From: Saccharopolyspora thermophila
Lineage (GTDB): Bacteria > Actinomycetota > Actinomycetes > Mycobacteriales > Pseudonocardiaceae
NCBI RefSeq assembly: GCF_014646075.1
Contig: NZ_BMMT01000004.1
Location: 227,416 to 291,415, forward strand
Length of the DNA stretch: 64,000 bases
Direction: 5' to 3'
The position numbers and the translations under genes were made by a program. Below are positions 1 through 8,209 of the stretch, piece after piece. The notes below the pieces were generated by a model. It saw only the letters and a list, made by a program, of their open reading frames with translations. It was not told the origin of the DNA and searched no databases. Each line of letters begins with the position of its first letter. Within the stretch, counting starts at the first letter, position 1.

Positions 1-1113
1 CGACTTCTCCAGGATCGTGGTCAGCCCACCGGCCTTGTTGCCCGGCGACGGGTTGTTGTCCATCGAACCGCCGTTCCTGGCCGTGTAGTCCTGCCACCAG
101 GCGATCTTGGCCAGCAGCTTCTCGCCGACCTCGCGGCTGGCGGCGCGGCGCACCAGCATGTGCTCGGCGCCGTAGATCTCGGGCGTCTCGCCGACGATGC
201 CGGTGCCGCCGTGGGCGACGAGCCGGTCCACCGCCGCGCCCAGCGCGGGGTTGGCGGTGATGCCGGAGTAGGAGTCGGAGCCGCCGCAGTTGGTGCCCAG
301 CACGAGTTTGCTGGCGGGCACCGTGCTGCGCCGCGCCGCATCGACGTCGGGCAGCAGTTCGGTGAGCCGGGCGACGCCCTCCCGGACGGTTCTGGTGGTG
401 CCGCCGAGTTCCTGGATGGTGGCGGTGGTGATCGGCAGGTCCTCACGCAGGTCGACGTCCTGGGTGATCCTGACGATCTGGTTGTCCTCGCAGCCGAGGC
501 CCAGGACGAGGAAACCGGCGAAGTTGGGGTGCGTGAGGTAGCCGCGCATCACCCGGCGCAGTACGTCGATGCCCTCGCCGTCGGGCGCCATGCCGCAGCC
601 GGTGCCGTGGGTCAGCGCGACCACGCCGTCGACGTTCGGGAAGTCGTCCAGCACGCCGGAGAAGCGCATCTGCTGGGCGATGAGTTTCGCCGCGGTCGCC
701 GAGCAGTTGACGCTGGTGAGCACGCCGAGGTAGTTGCGGGTGCCGACCTTGCCGTCGGAGCGCACGTAGCCCTCGAAGGTGGCGCGCTGGTCTTCCGGCA
801 GCAGGTGCTCCGGCTGGGCGTCGACGGAGAACTCGTAGGCCCGCTCGAACTCCCGGTACTCCAGGTTGTGCAGGTGGACGTGCTCGCCGCCGGCGATGTC
901 GCGTCCGGCGAACCCGATCACCTGGCCGTAGCGGCGCACCTCGCTGCCCGCGGCGATGTCGTGCACCGCGACCTTGTGCCCGCGTGGGACGTCGCCGCGC
1001 AGCACCACCGCGGCGGTGCCGACCCGTGCTTCGGTTCCCGCGCTCAGGTCCGCGCCGGCGATGGCGACGTCGTCCTCGTCGCGCAGGTGGATGAGGGTCG
1101 GGCTGTTCGACAT
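1..1113 (-). CDS. UxaA-family altronate/galactarate dehydratase, 3' end missing
   Basis: This sugar-acid dehydratase removes water from altronate or galactarate-type substrates in a metal-dependent reaction. The 371 residues visible begin with an N-terminal SAF-like region (about residues 10-80) and continue into the UxaA core. Family signatures are readable: THGTGCGM, GTNCGGSDSYSG and, close to the cut, DNNPSPGNKAGG. Family members are usually near 500 residues, so roughly the last quarter lies left of the window. The ATG at 1113 opens the protein as MSNSPTLIHLRDEDDVA. The gene is divergent from the repeat protein at 1458. Which sugar acid it uses cannot be told from this sequence. Confidence 0.9.
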   Translation of the reverse strand, partial: MSNSPTLIHLRDEDDVAIAGADLSAGTEARVGTAAVVLRGDVPRGHKVAVHDIAAGSEVRRYGQVIGFAGRDIAGGEHVHLHNLEYREFERAYEFSVDAQPEHLLPEDQRATFEGYVRSDGKVGTRNYLGVLTSVNCSATAAKLIAQQMRFSGVLDDFPNVDGVVALTHGTGCGMAPDGEGIDVLRRVMRGYLTHPNFAGFLVLGLGCEDNQIVRITQDVDLREDLPITTATIQELGGTTRTVREGVARLTELLPDVDAARRSTVPASKLVLGTNCGGSDSYSGITANPALGAAVDRLVAHGGTGIVGETPEIYGAEHMLVRRAASREVGEKLLAKIAWWQDYTARNGGSMDNNPSPGNKAGGLTTILEKS

Positions 1114-1457
1114 GCCTGCTCCGTGTCTGATATTTCGAACGTTGGTTGATATACCGTATTCGCGCTGCTCGTCGACTGTCAACGACAGCCGTGGGGCGAT
1201 GCTGCCGGACGCGTCCGCTGCCGCGAGGCCCTGGTGGGGTGGGGTGTTCCCCACCCCGAGGCGGGGGAATTCCCGTCCGAAATTCTTCGGGTTCTGCGTC
1301 GCTTTTCGGCGGGTTCGCACCATCGGAGCGGGATGCCTCGGTCCGCAAACTAGATGCATCGGCATGAACGGAGCCGACGGAATCCAGAAGCCAAACCCAC
1401 AGCTGTCAGGCCGCGGACACCAGGGCCGGGTGGGCAGCACCGGAAAGGAAGAAATCC
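1114..1457. promoter_or_regulatory. Divergent intergenic region with a strong GC hairpin
   Basis: This 344-base gap separates two divergent genes and must hold both promoters. It contains a perfect 9-bp stem, GGGGTGGGG (1236-1244) against CCCCACCCC (1249-1257), with a TGTT loop. An AT-rich stretch around 1130-1160, just upstream of the dehydratase start, is the likeliest site for its promoter or operator. The repeat protein has a purine-rich Shine-Dalgarno (GGAAAGGAAG) just before 1458. No gene is seen. Confidence 0.4.
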
Positions 1458-2174
1458 ATGAAGAAGACGACGAAGGCTATTGGTATCGCAGCTGCGATCG
1501 CTGCGGGTGCTCTTGCTCCGAGCACCGCTTTCGCCGCCACCCCGGCTCCCTCCGCGGTCGTGCACATGGCCGAGGACGACAACGTCAATGTGAACCAGTC
1601 GAACAACAATTCCGGTAACGCCAATGGTGGTTCGATCAGGCAGGAGAACAACAACTCGGGCAATGCTAACGGTGGTTCGATCACCCAGAAGAACAACAAC
1701 AAGGGCAACGCTAACGGTGGTTCGATCACCCAGAAGAACAACAACTCGGGCAATGCCAATGGTGGTGTGATCAAGCAGGGGAACAACAACTCCGGTAATG
1801 CCAATGGTGGGGCGATCAAGCAGGAGAACAACAACTCGGGTAACGCCAATGGTGGTGTGATCAGGCAGGAGAACAACAACTCGGGTAACGCCAATGGTGG
1901 TGTGATCAAGCAGGGGAACAACAACTCCGGTAATGCCAATGGTGGGGCGATCAAGCAGGAGAACAACAACAAGGGCAACGCCAATGGTGGTTCGATCAGG
2001 CAGGAGAACAACAACTCGGGCAACGCCAACGGTGGTTCGATCAAGCAGCACAACAACAACGCGGGCCATGTCAAGCACCACGCGCCCGCCTGGGTCCCGC
2101 ACTGGGTCCCGAGCTGGGTCCCGCCGTTCTGGAACTGGGTGCCGCCGTTCTGGCACTGGGGCTATTGGTTCTGA
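1458..2174 (+). CDS. Secreted Asn/Gly-rich 15-residue repeat protein with Trp-rich tail
   Basis: Function unknown. The 238-residue product starts with a typical Sec signal peptide (MKKTTKAIGIAAAIAAGALA..., cleavage likely after the AFA near residue 27). A short acidic linker follows, then ten tandem copies of a 15-residue unit of the form NNNSGNANGGSIRQE (residues 49-198) and one degenerate copy. The last 30 residues are unusual: a His patch followed by repeated WVP and FW motifs ending in GYWF. The regular x-I-x-Q and N-x-A spacing recalls curlin-like amyloid repeats and beta-solenoids, but no family was recognised with certainty. A GGAAAGGAAG Shine-Dalgarno supports the start, and a very strong terminator follows. 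It appears to be a single-gene unit. A surface or extracellular polymer-forming role is inference. Confidence 0.85.
   Translation: MKKTTKAIGIAAAIAAGALAPSTAFAATPAPSAVVHMAEDDNVNVNQSNNNSGNANGGSIRQENNNSGNANGGSITQKNNNKGNANGGSITQKNNNSGNANGGVIKQGNNNSGNANGGAIKQENNNSGNANGGVIRQENNNSGNANGGVIKQGNNNSGNANGGAIKQENNNKGNANGGSIRQENNNSGNANGGSIKQHNNNAGHVKHHAPAWVPHWVPSWVPPFWNWVPPFWHWGYWF
1602..2051 (+). repeat. Ten 45-bp in-frame tandem repeats
   Basis: Ten consecutive 45-bp units encode the NNN(S/K)GNANGG(S/V/A)I(x)Q(x) motif without any indel. Units 5 (1782-1826) and 8 (1917-1961) are identical at the DNA level. Units 4-5 differ from units 7-8 at only two bases in 90, which shows a recent internal block duplication or gene conversion. 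Confidence 0.95.
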
Positions 2175-2211
2175 TGCCCTGATCGGCACAACCGAACAAC
2201 AGATCCCAGAG

Positions 2212-2249
2212 GGGGTCGGGGCGGGCGTCGAGGCGCCCGCCCCGACCCC
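2212..2249 (+). terminator. Rho-independent-type hairpin after the repeat protein
   Basis: This is a perfect 16-bp GC-rich stem (2212-2227 with 2234-2249) around a six-base loop, 37 bases past the stop of the repeat protein. No long T-run follows, which is normal for actinobacterial terminators. Confidence 0.85.
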
Positions 2250-2299
2250 GTCGGCGTGCGTGTTGACCTCCAGCGCGGTCGAGGTGTCAACGTTCCGAC

Positions 2300-3139
2300 A
2301 TGAGCGAACACATCAGGGACGAGTGGCAGATCGGCAGCCTCGACGTCGACGAGTACCTGGCGCGCATCTCGCACCCGCGCGTCGAGCCTTCGTCGGCGGC
2401 GCTGCGCTCGCTGCACGAGGCGCACGTGCGGACCATCCCCTTCGAGAACGTCGATGCCGTCCTCGGTGCGCATCCCGGCCTGGACCTGCCCGTCATCGCC
2501 GACAAGCTGGTGCGCCGCCGCCGCGGCGGCTACTGCTTCGAGCACGCCCTGCTCTTCGCGGCCGTGCTGGAGAACCTGGGCTTTGACGTGCAGCGCCGGA
2601 TGGCGCGGACCCAGCCGCACCGGCCGGGCTACCGGACGCACATGATGCTGCGGGTGCGCGTGGACGGTGAGGATCACCTGGCCGACGTCGGCTTCGGCGC
2701 CGGGATGCTCCGGCCGATGCCGCTGCGCGACGGCGTCGTGGTCGACCAGGCCGGGTGGAAGCACCGCCTGGTGCGCGATGGTGCACTGTGGACGTTGGAG
2801 AAGGAGGGCGCGGGTGGCTGGGAGGCGCTGCACTCCTCCGACGAGATGCCGCAGCACTTGACCGACTACCTGGTGGCCAACCACTTCATCGCCACCCACC
2901 CGAAGTCGCCGTTCAGCCGGAAGCTGGTGGTCATGCGGCTGGACCACGGGATCAGCCGTCGCCTGGTCGGTGACGAGCTCACCGTGGAGCACGCCGACGG
3001 ACACGTCACGACAACGCGGATCACGCCCACGCAGCTCGACGACACCCTGCGACAGCTCGACGTGGTGCTGACCCCGGAGGAGCTGGCCGCGCTCCAGCGT
3101 CACCAAGAGTCCACTCTGGATCAGCTTGACTTTGAGTAA
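2300..3139 (+). CDS. nat: Arylamine N-acetyltransferase
   Basis: NAT enzymes move the acetyl group of acetyl-CoA onto arylamines and hydrazines through a cysteine thioester. The 279-residue protein has the full catalytic triad: Cys79 in RRRGGYCFEHA, His114 in YRTHMMLRV and Asp129 in LADVGFG. The length is normal for the family. The ATG at 2300 (MSEHIRDEWQIG) fits homologous starts, although the Shine-Dalgarno is weak. An FMN-reductase gene follows 54 bases downstream and may be co-transcribed. In related actinobacteria NATs take part in xenobiotic or aromatic amine metabolism; the physiological substrate here is unknown. Confidence 0.93.
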   Translation: MSEHIRDEWQIGSLDVDEYLARISHPRVEPSSAALRSLHEAHVRTIPFENVDAVLGAHPGLDLPVIADKLVRRRRGGYCFEHALLFAAVLENLGFDVQRRMARTQPHRPGYRTHMMLRVRVDGEDHLADVGFGAGMLRPMPLRDGVVVDQAGWKHRLVRDGALWTLEKEGAGGWEALHSSDEMPQHLTDYLVANHFIATHPKSPFSRKLVVMRLDHGISRRLVGDELTVEHADGHVTTTRITPTQLDDTLRQLDVVLTPEELAALQRHQESTLDQLDFE

Positions 3140-3193
3140 TGTCGAAGTTTCAGGATGGTGGGACGACGGCACCCACTTGGAAGGAGAACGGCC

Positions 3194-3715
3194 ATGTCCG
3201 AGCGGGCCCTGCGGTTGGGCGTCATCGTCGGAAGCACCCGGGAGGGGCGCTACGGCCGGACGGTGGCCGACTGGTTCGCCGACCTCGCCCGCCAGCACCC
3301 CGAGCTGGACGTCGACGTCATCGACCTGGCCGAGTCCAGGCTGCCGCCGGTGCACCCGGCGCAGGACACACCACCGCTGCGAGAGTTCCGCGACCGGCTG
3401 GCCGCGGCCGACGTGTTCGCGGTGATCACCCCGGAGTACAACCACGGCTACCCGGCCTCGCTGAAGTTCGCCATCGACTCGGCCTACCAGGAGTGGCACA
3501 CCAAGCCGGTCGGATTCGTCTGCTACGGCGGCATTTCCGGCGGACTGCGCGCGGTGGAGCAGCTGCGCCAGGTCTTCGCCGAACTGCACGCCGTGACCGT
3601 GCGCGACACGGTCAGCTTCCACGGCGTGCACGAGTGCTTCGACGAGACCGGTATTCCGAAGGACAATGCGGTCCCGGCCGCGGCCAAGGTGCTGCTCGAC
3701 CAGCTCGTGTGGTAG
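3194..3715 (+). CDS. NAD(P)H-dependent FMN reductase (flavodoxin fold)
   Basis: This 173-residue cytosolic flavoprotein is of the NADPH-dependent FMN reductase family. The FMN-phosphate loop reads GSTREGRYG near the N-terminus, and the family motif PEYNHGYPASLK is present around residues 77-88. The reading frame is open further upstream, but the ATG at 3194 is preceded at ideal distance by AAGGAGAA (3181-3188), so this start is chosen. It may supply reduced flavin to a partner monooxygenase or act as a quinone/azo reductase; the sequence does not decide. Confidence 0.9.
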   Translation: MSERALRLGVIVGSTREGRYGRTVADWFADLARQHPELDVDVIDLAESRLPPVHPAQDTPPLREFRDRLAAADVFAVITPEYNHGYPASLKFAIDSAYQEWHTKPVGFVCYGGISGGLRAVEQLRQVFAELHAVTVRDTVSFHGVHECFDETGIPKDNAVPAAAKVLLDQLVW

Positions 3716-3805
3716 GCCCGGGCCACGTCGGAAGCCCGAGCGCGGCGTCCCTACCGCTGACGCAACACCGGTCGGTGTCGGTGTGGGTGGCTACGCTCGG
3801 ACGTC

Positions 3806-4651
3806 ATGAGCGACCGTCGCCTGCTGCTGGTGCACGCCCACCCCGATGACGAGTCCACGGCCACCGGGGCCACCATGGCCCGTTACTGCGCGGAGGGGGC
3901 CGCGGTGTCGTTGGTGACCTGCACCAGCGGCGAACTCGGCGAGGTCGTCGCCGACGACCTCGCGCACCTGCGCGGGAACCCGGACGCGCTGGGCGAGCAC
4001 CGGCGCCAGGAGATCCGCGAGGCGCTGGCCGAGCTGGGCGACGTCCGACACCACTGGCTGGGCGGCCCGGGCCGCTGGCGGGACAGCGGCATGGCGGGGG
4101 AGGCGTCCAACGGTGCGGACGGCGCGTTCGCGGCCGCGGACCCGGTGGAGGTGACCCGCGCGATGGTGGCGGTGCTGCGGGCGGAACGACCACAGGTCGT
4201 GGTGACCTACGACGAGTTCGGCGGCTACGGCCACCCCGACCACATCGCCGCGCACCGCGCGGTCATGACGTCGCTGGACCCGGCGGCCGACCCGGACTAC
4301 GCACCGGAGCTGGGCGAGCCGTGGCAGGTGGCGAAGGTGTACTGGACAGCCCTGCCGCGCTCGATCCTCAAGCAGGTCGAGGAGGCCGGGGTCGAGGGCT
4401 TCGAGCCGTACACGGTGCCGGACCAGGAGCTGACCGCGGTGCTGGACGGCCGCGCCTTCCACGCGGCCAAGCTGCGCGCGCTGCGGCGCCACCGCAGCCA
4501 GGTGAACCTGGACGACGGCGGGTTCTTCGCCTCGATCACGGCGCGCCCGGAGTTCGCCATCGAGCACTACCTGCTGGTCCGCGGCGACCGCGGCCCCGGT
4601 TCCGGCCCCTACGACTGGGAGTCGGACCTCTTCGCCGGCCTGGACGGCTGA
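3806..4651 (+). CDS. mshB: Mycothiol biosynthesis deacetylase MshB
   Basis: The protein removes the acetyl group from GlcNAc-inositol, the second catalytic step of mycothiol synthesis. It has 281 residues. The Zn site is visible as HAHPDDES (His12, Asp15, with Asp14 as the expected base) and GHPDHIAAH (His143 and His146), aligning with His13, Asp15, Asp16, His144 and His147 of the M. tuberculosis enzyme. GRWRDSGMAG is characteristic of MshB rather than of the related amidase Mca. A TACGCT -10-like hexamer (3792-3797) ends eight bases before the ATG and no Shine-Dalgarno is visible, so the mRNA may be leaderless. Confidence 0.92.
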   Translation: MSDRRLLLVHAHPDDESTATGATMARYCAEGAAVSLVTCTSGELGEVVADDLAHLRGNPDALGEHRRQEIREALAELGDVRHHWLGGPGRWRDSGMAGEASNGADGAFAAADPVEVTRAMVAVLRAERPQVVVTYDEFGGYGHPDHIAAHRAVMTSLDPAADPDYAPELGEPWQVAKVYWTALPRSILKQVEEAGVEGFEPYTVPDQELTAVLDGRAFHAAKLRALRRHRSQVNLDDGGFFASITARPEFAIEHYLLVRGDRGPGSGPYDWESDLFAGLDG

Positions 4652-4735
4652 GCGGGTCTTCATGCTTGGCAGTGGTGGTGCGGGCAGCGGCTGCGCGCCC
4701 CGTCTGCGCGCGTCCTCGGTCAAACCGATCGCGCA

Positions 4736-5434
4736 CTAAGGGGTGTAGTCCCGGTAGGCGGCGACCAGTTGTGCCTCGGCGGCGTCGAAGTACTCGTCGA
4801 GCCGGTCGGCCGCCCGGTCCAGCTGGCCGTCGCTGATCAGGTCCGCGATCTCCCGGTTCAGCTCCAGATACGGCTCGTGGAACTCCCGCGGGCGCGACAT
4901 CACGTGGAACGCCAGCCGCAGCTCGGCCAGCAGCTGGCGCATCGTCTCGTTCACCCGCGGGCTGGCGGCCAGCGCGGCCAGTGCCTCGTGGAAGCGCATG
5001 TTCGCGGTGCCGACGTCCCGCCAGCGCTCGGCCGCCGCGGCACGCTCGCCGTCACCGACCGCCCTGTCGACGGCCGCGACGAGCTCCGGCACCGACCGGT
5101 CGGCCCGGCGCACCGCGCTGGTCTCCAGCAGGCGGCGGATCCGGTAGAGGTCGATGACGTCCTCGGCGCTGAGCACGCGGACGAAGACCCCGCGGTGGAA
5201 CTCGTGCACCAGCAGGCGTTCATGGACCAGCAGGCGGAACGCCTCGCGCAGCGTGTTGCGGGACACCGCCAGGGCGCGACCGGCGCTTTCCTCGGACAGC
5301 CGGGTGCCCGGGGCGAGCGCGCCGTCGATGATGCGCTGCCGGAGCACGTCGGCGACCCGTTCGGCTGTGCTGGTGCGGTCCAGCAGCGACCGGTCGGCCG
5401 CCAACAGGTCCACCCACGGGGCGGCGGTGGTCAA
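4736..5434 (-). CDS. GntR-family (FCD-type) transcriptional regulator of the 5-oxoproline operon
   Basis: A winged-helix GntR domain (about residues 10-75; RLSEESAGRALAVSRNTLRE is the recognition part) is followed by an all-helical FCD ligand-binding domain. The frame is open to a TTG at 5470, but the TTG at 5434 has GGGGAG at 5440-5445 at good spacing and is preferred (232 residues). The gene is divergent from the Nramp-like/pxp operon starting at 5609. The pairing resembles kipR with the kip/ycs genes of Bacillus, although KipR itself is of the IclR type. The likely ligand is 5-oxoproline, glutamate or a related acid; this is inference from position. Confidence 0.85.
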   Translation of the reverse strand: MTTAAPWVDLLAADRSLLDRTSTAERVADVLRQRIIDGALAPGTRLSEESAGRALAVSRNTLREAFRLLVHERLLVHEFHRGVFVRVLSAEDVIDLYRIRRLLETSAVRRADRSVPELVAAVDRAVGDGERAAAAERWRDVGTANMRFHEALAALAASPRVNETMRQLLAELRLAFHVMSRPREFHEPYLELNREIADLISDGQLDRAADRLDEYFDAAEAQLVAAYRDYTP

Positions 5435-5498
5435 TCGAGCTCCCCACGACGCGAGTTGATCGGGGCTCAAGTCTAACGAGGAAGTTCCACCGAGGGTA

Positions 5499-5528
5499 TT
5501 GCAGGATTGTTCAACAATTCACTATGTT
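5499..5528 (+). promoter_or_regulatory. Predicted promoter with embedded GntR-type operator
   Basis: A perfect inverted repeat, ATTGTT-c-AACAAT, lies at 5506-5518 between a -35-like TTGCAG (5499-5504) and a -10-like TATGTT (5523-5528). Its size and symmetry suit a GntR/FCD dimer. It sits in the only gap between the regulator and the operon, so repression of the operon, and perhaps autoregulation, is likely. Confidence 0.55.
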
Positions 5529-5608
5529 GACCGGCGCCGCGGCCCACCGCTGCGGAAGTCGTCGTCCCACACCGGCCTCGACCCGGTGATCACGCTGATC
5601 GGAGTGCC

Positions 5609-6829
5609 ATGGCTCAGACGACCACGGCCAGAACCCCGTCCTCGGCGGCCCGGCGCAGCACGCTGCTGGGCGCCGTGTTCCTGATGGCCACCAGCGCCAT
5701 CGGCCCCGGCTTCATCACCCAGACCACCGAGTTCACCATCCAGCTCGGTGCCGCCTTCGCGTTCGCCATCGTGGTGTCGATCCTGGTCGACATCGCGGTG
5801 CAGCTGAACGTCTGGCGCGTCATCGGCGTCTCCGGCATGCGCGCCCAGGACCTGGGCAACCGCGTGCTGCCCGGCGTCGGCTACGTGATGGCCGCGCTCG
5901 TCGTCTTCGGCGGGCTGGTGTTCAACGTCGGCAACGTCGCGGGCACCTCGCTGGGCCTGGACGCGATGCTGGGGCTGGACGCCAAGATCGGTGGCACCGT
6001 CTCGGCCGTCATCGCGATCGGCATCTTCCTCAGCAAGCGGGCCGGGGTGGCGATGGACCGCATCGTCGTGGTCCTCGGCGTGGTGATGATCGCGCTGACC
6101 GCCTTCGTGGCGTTCTCCTCCGCGCCGCCGGTCGGGCAGGCGCTGGTCCAGGCGGTGTGGCCGGGCGAGGTTGACTTCCTGGCCATCACCACCCTGATCG
6201 GCGGCACCGTCGGCGGCTACATCACCTACGCCGGGGCGCACCGGCTGGTCGACGCCGGGGTGACCGGGCCCGACCGGGTCGTCGATGTCAGCCGCAGCTC
6301 CGTGGTGTCCCTGCTGGTCACCGGTGTCATGCGGCTGGTGCTGTTCCTGGCCGTGCTCGGCGTGGTCGCCGGCGGCGTCACCCTGACGTCGGCCAACCCC
6401 GCGGCCGAGGCGTTCCAGCACGCGGCCGGGGAGGTGGGCCTGCGGCTGTTCGGCATGATCCTGTGGGCGGCCAGCATCACCTCGGTGGTCGGCGCCGCCT
6501 ACACCTCGGTGTCGTTTCTGGTCACCTTCTCCGAGAGGCTGGCTCGCGCCCGCAACTGGCTGGTGGTGGGCTTCGTCGCGCTGTCCGCGGCGGTGTTCCT
6601 GCTGCTGGACCAGGCTCCGACCACGCTGCTGGTGCTCGCCGGGGCGCTCAACGGGCTGCTCCTGCCGGTCGGCTTCGGGGTGCTGATGTTCGTCGCGGTC
6701 CGCCGGCGCGACCTGCTCGGGGGATACCGGTACCCGTGGTGGCTGCTGATCGTGGGTGTGATCGCCTGGTTGCTGACCCTCTACCTGGGTGCGAACTCGC
6801 TCAGCGGCATTGCCGCGCTGTGGAAGTGA
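5609..6829 (+). CDS. Nramp-like membrane transporter of the 5-oxoproline operon (YcsG-type)
   Basis: This 406-residue integral membrane protein has about eleven hydrophobic segments. It opens with the Nramp-like stretch [18 protein letters not shown]. Homologues sit beside pxpABC genes in many bacteria (ycsG in Bacillus subtilis), where uptake of 5-oxoproline or another organic acid rather than a divalent metal is the likely job. GGAG at 5601-5604 sets the ATG. It is the first gene of a tightly packed operon: only one base separates its stop from the GTG chosen for PxpA. Substrate assignment is by context only. Confidence 0.85.
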   Translation: MAQTTTARTPSSAARRSTLLGAVFLMATSAIGPGFITQTTEFTIQLGAAFAFAIVVSILVDIAVQLNVWRVIGVSGMRAQDLGNRVLPGVGYVMAALVVFGGLVFNVGNVAGTSLGLDAMLGLDAKIGGTVSAVIAIGIFLSKRAGVAMDRIVVVLGVVMIALTAFVAFSSAPPVGQALVQAVWPGEVDFLAITTLIGGTVGGYITYAGAHRLVDAGVTGPDRVVDVSRSSVVSLLVTGVMRLVLFLAVLGVVAGGVTLTSANPAAEAFQHAAGEVGLRLFGMILWAASITSVVGAAYTSVSFLVTFSERLARARNWLVVGFVALSAAVFLLLDQAPTTLLVLAGALNGLLLPVGFGVLMFVAVRRRDLLGGYRYPWWLLIVGVIAWLLTLYLGANSLSGIAALWK

Positions 6830-6830
6830 G

Positions 6831-7598
6831 GTGGACGTGGACCTCAACTCGGACCTTGCCGAAGGCTTCGGTCGCTGGGAGCTCAGCGACGACGAGGCGC
6901 TGCTGCGCATCGTCACCAGCGCGAACGTGGCCTGCGGCTACCACGCCGGGGACGCCACGGTGATCCGGCGGGCCTGCGAGCAGGCTGCCGAGCACGGCGT
7001 CGTGGTCGGCGCGCAGGTCAGCTACCGGGATCTGGCCGGGTTCGGCCGCCGGTTCATCGACGTGCCCCCGGCCGAGCTGACCAACGACGTGGTTTACCAG
7101 ATCGGCGCACTCGCCGCGTTCGCCCGCGTCGCGGGCACCGAGGTCGGCTACGTCAAGCCGCACGGCGCCCTCTACAACGCGATCGTGCACCACGCGGAGC
7201 AGGCCGCCGCGGTGGTGGCGGCGATCCGCAGCTACGACCCGTCGCTGGCGGTGCTCGGCCTGCCCGGGTCGCAGTGGCTGGAGCAGGCCGAGCAGGCCGG
7301 GTTGCGGGTGTTCCGCGAAGCCTTCGCCGACCGCGCCTACACCCCCGAGGGCACCCTGGTGCCGCGGCGCGAGCCCGGCGCGGTGCTGCACGACCCGGAC
7401 GAGATCGCCGAGCGCTGCCTGAAGCTGGCGGCCGGCGAGCCGATCGAGGCCATCGACGGCACCGAGATCAAGATCGAGGCCGACTCGATCTGCGTGCACG
7501 GCGACAGCCCCGGCGCGGTGGCCATCGCCGAGGCGGTGCGGAACCGGCTGGTGGCGGCCGGGGTGGAGCTGGCGCCGTTCGCCCGGCGAGGTGCGTGA
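6831..7598 (+). CDS. pxpA: 5-oxoprolinase subunit A (LamB/YcsF family)
   Basis: PxpA is the ring-opening subunit of the ATP-dependent PxpABC 5-oxoprolinase, which converts 5-oxoproline to glutamate. The protein begins [17 protein letters not shown], the hallmark N-terminus of the family, and also carries [14 protein letters not shown] and [10 protein letters not shown]. Length 255 residues is normal. GTG at 6831 is taken as start (GGAAG at 6822-6826); GTG at 6837 is a close alternative. Its stop overlaps the pxpB start by one base. Confidence 0.93.
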   Translation: MDVDLNSDLAEGFGRWELSDDEALLRIVTSANVACGYHAGDATVIRRACEQAAEHGVVVGAQVSYRDLAGFGRRFIDVPPAELTNDVVYQIGALAAFARVAGTEVGYVKPHGALYNAIVHHAEQAAAVVAAIRSYDPSLAVLGLPGSQWLEQAEQAGLRVFREAFADRAYTPEGTLVPRREPGAVLHDPDEIAERCLKLAAGEPIEAIDGTEIKIEADSICVHGDSPGAVAIAEAVRNRLVAAGVELAPFARRGA

Positions 7599-8209
7599 TG
7601 CGGTTCCTGCCCTGCGCCGACTCCGGTCTGCTCGTCGAACTGGCCGATCTCGACGCCGTGCAGGCGCTGTACGCGGTGCTCGCCGAAAACCCGCCGGACG
7701 GCGTCACGGACCTGGTCCCCGCGGCCCGCACGCTGCTGTTGCACCTCGATCCGCGGCGGGCCGACGTCCGGGCGATCGAGGCGGCGGTGCGGGCCGCCGA
7801 ACCGCGCAACGGTTGGCGCACCGAAGGCGAACTGCTGGAGGTGCCGGTCGTCTACGACGGCGCGGACCTCGCCGAGGTCGCCAAGCTGACCGGGCTCACC
7901 GAACGCGAGGTGGTGCGGCAGCACACCAGTGCGGAGTGGACGGTGGCCTTCGGCGGTTTCGCGCCCGGTTTCGGCTACCTCTCCGGTGGGCCACCGGACC
8001 TGGTGGTGCCCCGGCGGACCGAGGCCCGGACGAAGGTGCCGCCCGGCTCGGTGGGGCTCGCGGGCGCGTTCAGCGGCATCTACCCGCGTGAGTCGCCCGG
8101 CGGGTGGCAGCTGATCGGCCGCACCGAGCTGGAGATCTGGCGGGTCGACCGCGATCCGCCGGCGCTGCTGCGACCGGGGGTGCGGGTGCGGTTCCAGGAG
8201 GTCGGATGA
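7598..8209 (+). CDS. pxpB: 5-oxoprolinase subunit B (KipI family)
   Basis: The 203-residue KipI-like (allophanate-hydrolase subunit 1 fold) protein pairs with PxpC to phosphorylate 5-oxoproline. Family motifs FGGFAPGFGYLSGG and RTKVPPGSVGLAG are visible in the C-terminal half. Translation is coupled to pxpA (stop and start share base 7598) and to pxpC (ATGA overlap), which fits a stoichiometric complex. In Bacillus the homologue KipI also inhibits a sporulation kinase; nothing here points to that role. Confidence 0.93.
   Translation: MRFLPCADSGLLVELADLDAVQALYAVLAENPPDGVTDLVPAARTLLLHLDPRRADVRAIEAAVRAAEPRNGWRTEGELLEVPVVYDGADLAEVAKLTGLTEREVVRQHTSAEWTVAFGGFAPGFGYLSGGPPDLVVPRRTEARTKVPPGSVGLAGAFSGIYPRESPGGWQLIGRTELEIWRVDRDPPALLRPGVRVRFQEVG

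Noticed and set aside
1602..2051. Possible CRISPR array
   Set aside because: Units are contiguous 45-bp coding repeats without unique spacers and with an open frame throughout.
1406..2074. Minus-strand repetitive frame (LPELLFSCLI... type) opposite the repeat protein
   Set aside because: It mirrors the 45-bp repeats; the plus strand has a signal peptide, Shine-Dalgarno and terminator, the minus strand has none.
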